Made by a program: the position numbers and the translations under genes. Positions 61,221-64,000 of a stretch of 64,000 nt of DNA are shown one piece after another (the first letter of the stretch is position 1; the number at the start of each line of letters is the position of its first letter). Origin of the DNA: Nymphaea colorata (taxonomy: Eukaryota > Streptophyta > Magnoliopsida > Nymphaeales > Nymphaeaceae); NCBI RefSeq assembly GCF_008831285.2, contig NC_045150.1, positions 8,196,001 to 8,260,000 of the forward strand, read 5' to 3'. The notes under the pieces are model-generated. The model saw only the letters and a list, made by a program, of their open reading frames with translations, was not told the DNA's origin and did not search any database.

Positions 61221-61360
61221 AGCTAGAAATTTTTTCTGGTGGGGGCACTTATTCAAAACTTTTAATTTATTGGGGTACTTATATGTATAACAATCAAATA
61301 TATCAAACCATTAACATATAAACTAATTTTGTGAGGCTGCACATGTGGCTACGCCACTTG
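61221..61360. mobile_element. MITE-like copy related to 58.6 kb
   Basis: A 140-bp block beginning TAGAAATTTTTTCTGG and ending GTGGCTACGCCACTTG, aligned with 58623-58772. The right end resembles the GGCTCCRCCACTG ends of the elements at 37.2 and 58.1 kb. Confidence 0.5.
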
Positions 61361-63487
61361 TAAAATCAAACATGCTAGGATCCCAAAAGCTCGGTTTGGA
61401 CATGGATTTCCTTTCGTGTTTGAGAGGGTTTCCATGGAGTTAAAATTCCAATATCCACATTCTCCTGAATCCAAAATTCACAGGCAAAACTATCTGGTGA
61501 ATGAGGTTTGATGTATGCCTCCCTTGTTTGAGTTGTAAATCCGGATTCGTAACCATGTTCTGGCCGTGGCCGCGGATGTTCATTTAATTTTGATGTAGAA
61601 GTGTTCCTACTTCCTACCAAACAAGACCAATAGCAGAAGCTGCCAAACATGAACATGTACAAGGTTCAAACCTGGACCACCATAATAATTTTCTGTTGGT
61701 GAAGGAGATGGGTGTGAACTCAAGTTGTGCAGTTCATGCTGCTAACTGAATTAAATCAAAATGAGAAAAATGTTCACCATGTTTGATTTCATGAGATAAA
61801 AAATGATTCATAACACTAGAGATTGAATGTCCTTCGAGACAGTCAATAATTTTATCAATGACATTTCAAACTCCCACTTAACTCTTTTTGGAGACATCCA
61901 ATAAAATTGAAACTCGGGGATGGACGGTGTGAGGCGGATGTGGAAGGGCCTATGCCCTAGGGTACTCGTCATGACAAAAGAACAAGCCCGAACCCGGTGT
62001 GGGTCCTTCCTTAGAAAAGGATGCAATCCATGCATGGAACGTGGGGCTCTTTCCCTTAGGAAAATGACTTCCTTGTTTGATTTGGAATGTGGACACTTGT
62101 GCACAAACAGTGCCGAGTTCTACAGAGAGAGAGCACAAATTTCACATAGTGACAAACACCCCTCTTTTATACCATGGAAAATATTTGTCCTGAATCTCAA
62201 AATCCGGAAATGTTGATTCACAAGTCAAGTTTTAAATGGTAAGTCTTGTCAAGAGAAAAACAGACAACATAACGGCACCTCCTGAGTCGAGAGACTTTGT
62301 CGCTCACCATAGTTCGGCGTTCGATTGGAAAAATGGAAGAGCTAATGTTAAAAGTATCCATTAGAACTTCATGAAGTATGAAAATTTTCGCGTAATCTTT
62401 CCATCTTGAAGCTACAGTAAAACAACACCAACACGAAAAACTGTTCTATCGTTTGGAAACCAATGGAGGCGTGGGAAAAATTTTCATATGAAAATGGGAA
62501 AAGACAAAACTTGGCTGCGTGGATACCGCCGCTTTTTGTTGTGTAAGAGAAGTAAAGGTCGGAGATTCCTTTGCAATCAATACACGGCGAACCTGTCGTC
62601 TGTTCGAGATTTAAAATTACTAAAACGACCTTCATTAGAAGAATAAAACAAAAATGGAAGGGCAGAGAATTTGTCTTTTGTAAAAAGACAAAAATGTCAT
62701 TACACCGCTAAGGGCAGTGGGTGTTCGGGCCGAAACCCTAATTTGTAATGACAAAAATGTCATTACACCTGAGGTTGCCTATTCTTAGGGTTTACTTAAT
62801 TCGGATCATTTTTTAACGGGTCCATGGATTAAAGGCATCATCCCACCAAGGATTTGGATTAAAATCCATGGACTGATTTACACTCAGATGTTCCTTTGTA
62901 ACTCTCTCAATTCAATGTTCCTTTGTAACCCTCTCAATTGAATATTTAAAAGTAAACATTTATCTGATAAGATATTTTATGTAATGGCCATATTTTATTA
63001 CTTATAGATGTTCTAGAAAGTTATGATGATAAATTTTTAAAAAATCATTTTTAAAAATTAAACAAAAACATGCAAAAATAAATAAAATAAAATAAAATAA
63101 ACTACATATAAAATACTCTTTTTTAGTAATCCATTTTCTTTCTTTTCATTTCTTTCCCTTTCATCCATTCATTCCTTTATTTTTCATTTTCATCCATTCA
63201 TTTCCCTCCTTCCAAACATGGTGTAAGAGTAAAAGTAAAAGAAAGAATAAGGCTTGTAGGTGTAGGTGTAAGAGTAAAAGTAAAAGAAAAAATAAGGCTT
63301 TTTGAAAAGACCAAAGCGCTCCCATATAATTCGACCTGGTTCGTCTTTTATCTGAGTTAAAAGTGACAATGATAAGAAACCAGCTACTTTATAATGGCCA
63401 ACACAAATTAAGTCCCAACTTGCCAGTGGTCTACATTTCATTTCAATGTTAATTAACAATTTGTAGCTAAAATTTAACAATTGCTAC
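61361..63487. other. Intergenic, small direct repeats
   Basis: No gene is recognised. The region has several short direct repeats: GACAAAAATGTCATTACACC at 62687-62706 and 62750-62769; a 27-bp tandem pair at 62888-62941; and a 45-bp-period pair at 63221-63300. A telomere-like CCTAAT/AGGGTTT word pair occurs around 62745 and 62790. Confidence 0.55.
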
Positions 63488-64000
63488 TGGAGCATTAGTG
63501 ACAATTTATGGTGTAATAGCAGTTCATGGTGTTTTTGTCAATGATTTTTAGTGTTTTGAGTTACAAGTTCTTAATTTTTAACCGTCCGACAATATTTGAC
63601 ATATGGATCCAATGGGCGTAGAGCTGATCAGGCTGGCACGTTGATGAAAGCTCGAAAATGGTAGATGTGCAGCTTTTACTCCAATTGACGAGAGTCTTAC
63701 CTCCCATTTAGGTTCAGAAGCATCCCCTTACCCTAAAGGCTAGAAAAAGGAAGCGGTTTTCATATGTCATCAAGTCGCCAACAACATTTGGCGTATATAT
63801 AAAAGGTCATATATATATATATATATAAAAGGTCATAAAAGATTTGTGCCCCAGTTATGGTGACGATTTGTAAATATTGGAGTGGTTAGTTTCTAGATTG
63901 AACAATCTTCCCGATGAGCAGCATAGATTAGATCAGGAGAAAAAAAAATCACGTACAATATTCCACCCGCGTAGAAAACAAATGAAGCGGACAAATGAAA
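63488..64000. repeat. Dispersed repeat, copy B (runs off the window)
   Basis: Left arm 63488-63600 (GGAGCATTAGTGACAATTTA and following) and right arm from about 63841 (TGGTGACGATTTGTAAATAT and following) correspond to copy A. The middle differs: copy B has unique sequence and a short (AT)n tract at about 63808-63826. The match continues to the last bases of the window, so the true end is not visible. Confidence 0.75.

Noticed and set aside
61655-61680. B-box-like GGTTCAAACC near 61665
   Set aside because: No A box at the right distance and no cloverleaf; likely chance.

Overview
This window is nuclear DNA of a flowering plant. It holds split genes with GT-AG introns, brassinosteroid-pathway and nsLTP families that occur only in plants, telo-box (AAACCCTAA) promoters, plant-type LINE and LTR remnants, and very many AT, GA and CT microsatellites. 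The species cannot be fixed from the sequence. The intergenic DNA is strongly AT-rich, introns are often 2-3.5 kb, and genes are sparse (seven confident protein genes in 64 kb), which suggests a medium or large, repeat-rich genome.

Layout. At 2.8-3.6 kb (+) lies an intronless, GC-rich gene for an FCP1/SCP-like HAD phosphatase. At 5.4-8.4 kb sits what looks like a solo LTR of about 3.06 kb with TG...CA ends and a near-matching 5-bp target duplication. At 10.5-11.1 kb is a two-block 44-bp minisatellite, followed directly by the five-exon gene for cytosolic ribosomal protein eS26 (11.79-12.65 kb, +). A secreted lipid-transfer-like protein is at 14.8-15.2 kb (-). A FYVE + SYLF(YSC84) membrane-trafficking protein occupies 17.6-21.6 kb (+), with a short in-frame uORF ending one codon before its start. 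A decayed LINE (reverse-transcriptase motifs still readable) follows at about 23.2-25.6 kb. A BES1/BZR1 transcription factor is at 26.5-31.0 kb (-), its two exons split by a 3.5-kb intron; upstream of it is a GC-rich stretch at 32.6-33.1 kb. From 33 to 41 kb there are only repeats, MITE-like elements and a tRNA-like SINE head. A three-exon gene for an organelle-targeted protein of unknown function runs from 41.4 to 48.0 kb (-). A four-exon gene for a small myristoylatable UBTD-type protein runs from 50.8 to 56.4 kb (+). From 56.5 kb to the end I see no intact gene, only MITE-like elements, a GAGCTCGA-rich inverted repeat and a dispersed repeat family present twice (59.8-60.6 kb and 63.5-64.0 kb).

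The genes are independent housekeeping, signalling and trafficking loci, as expected for plants; there is no operon or cluster logic. I found no convincing new multi-gene system. The most useful leads are the uORF and optional exon of the FYVE-SYLF gene, the unrecognised C-x2-C-x5-C organelle protein, the atypical LTP spacing, and the two-copy repeat family near the right end.
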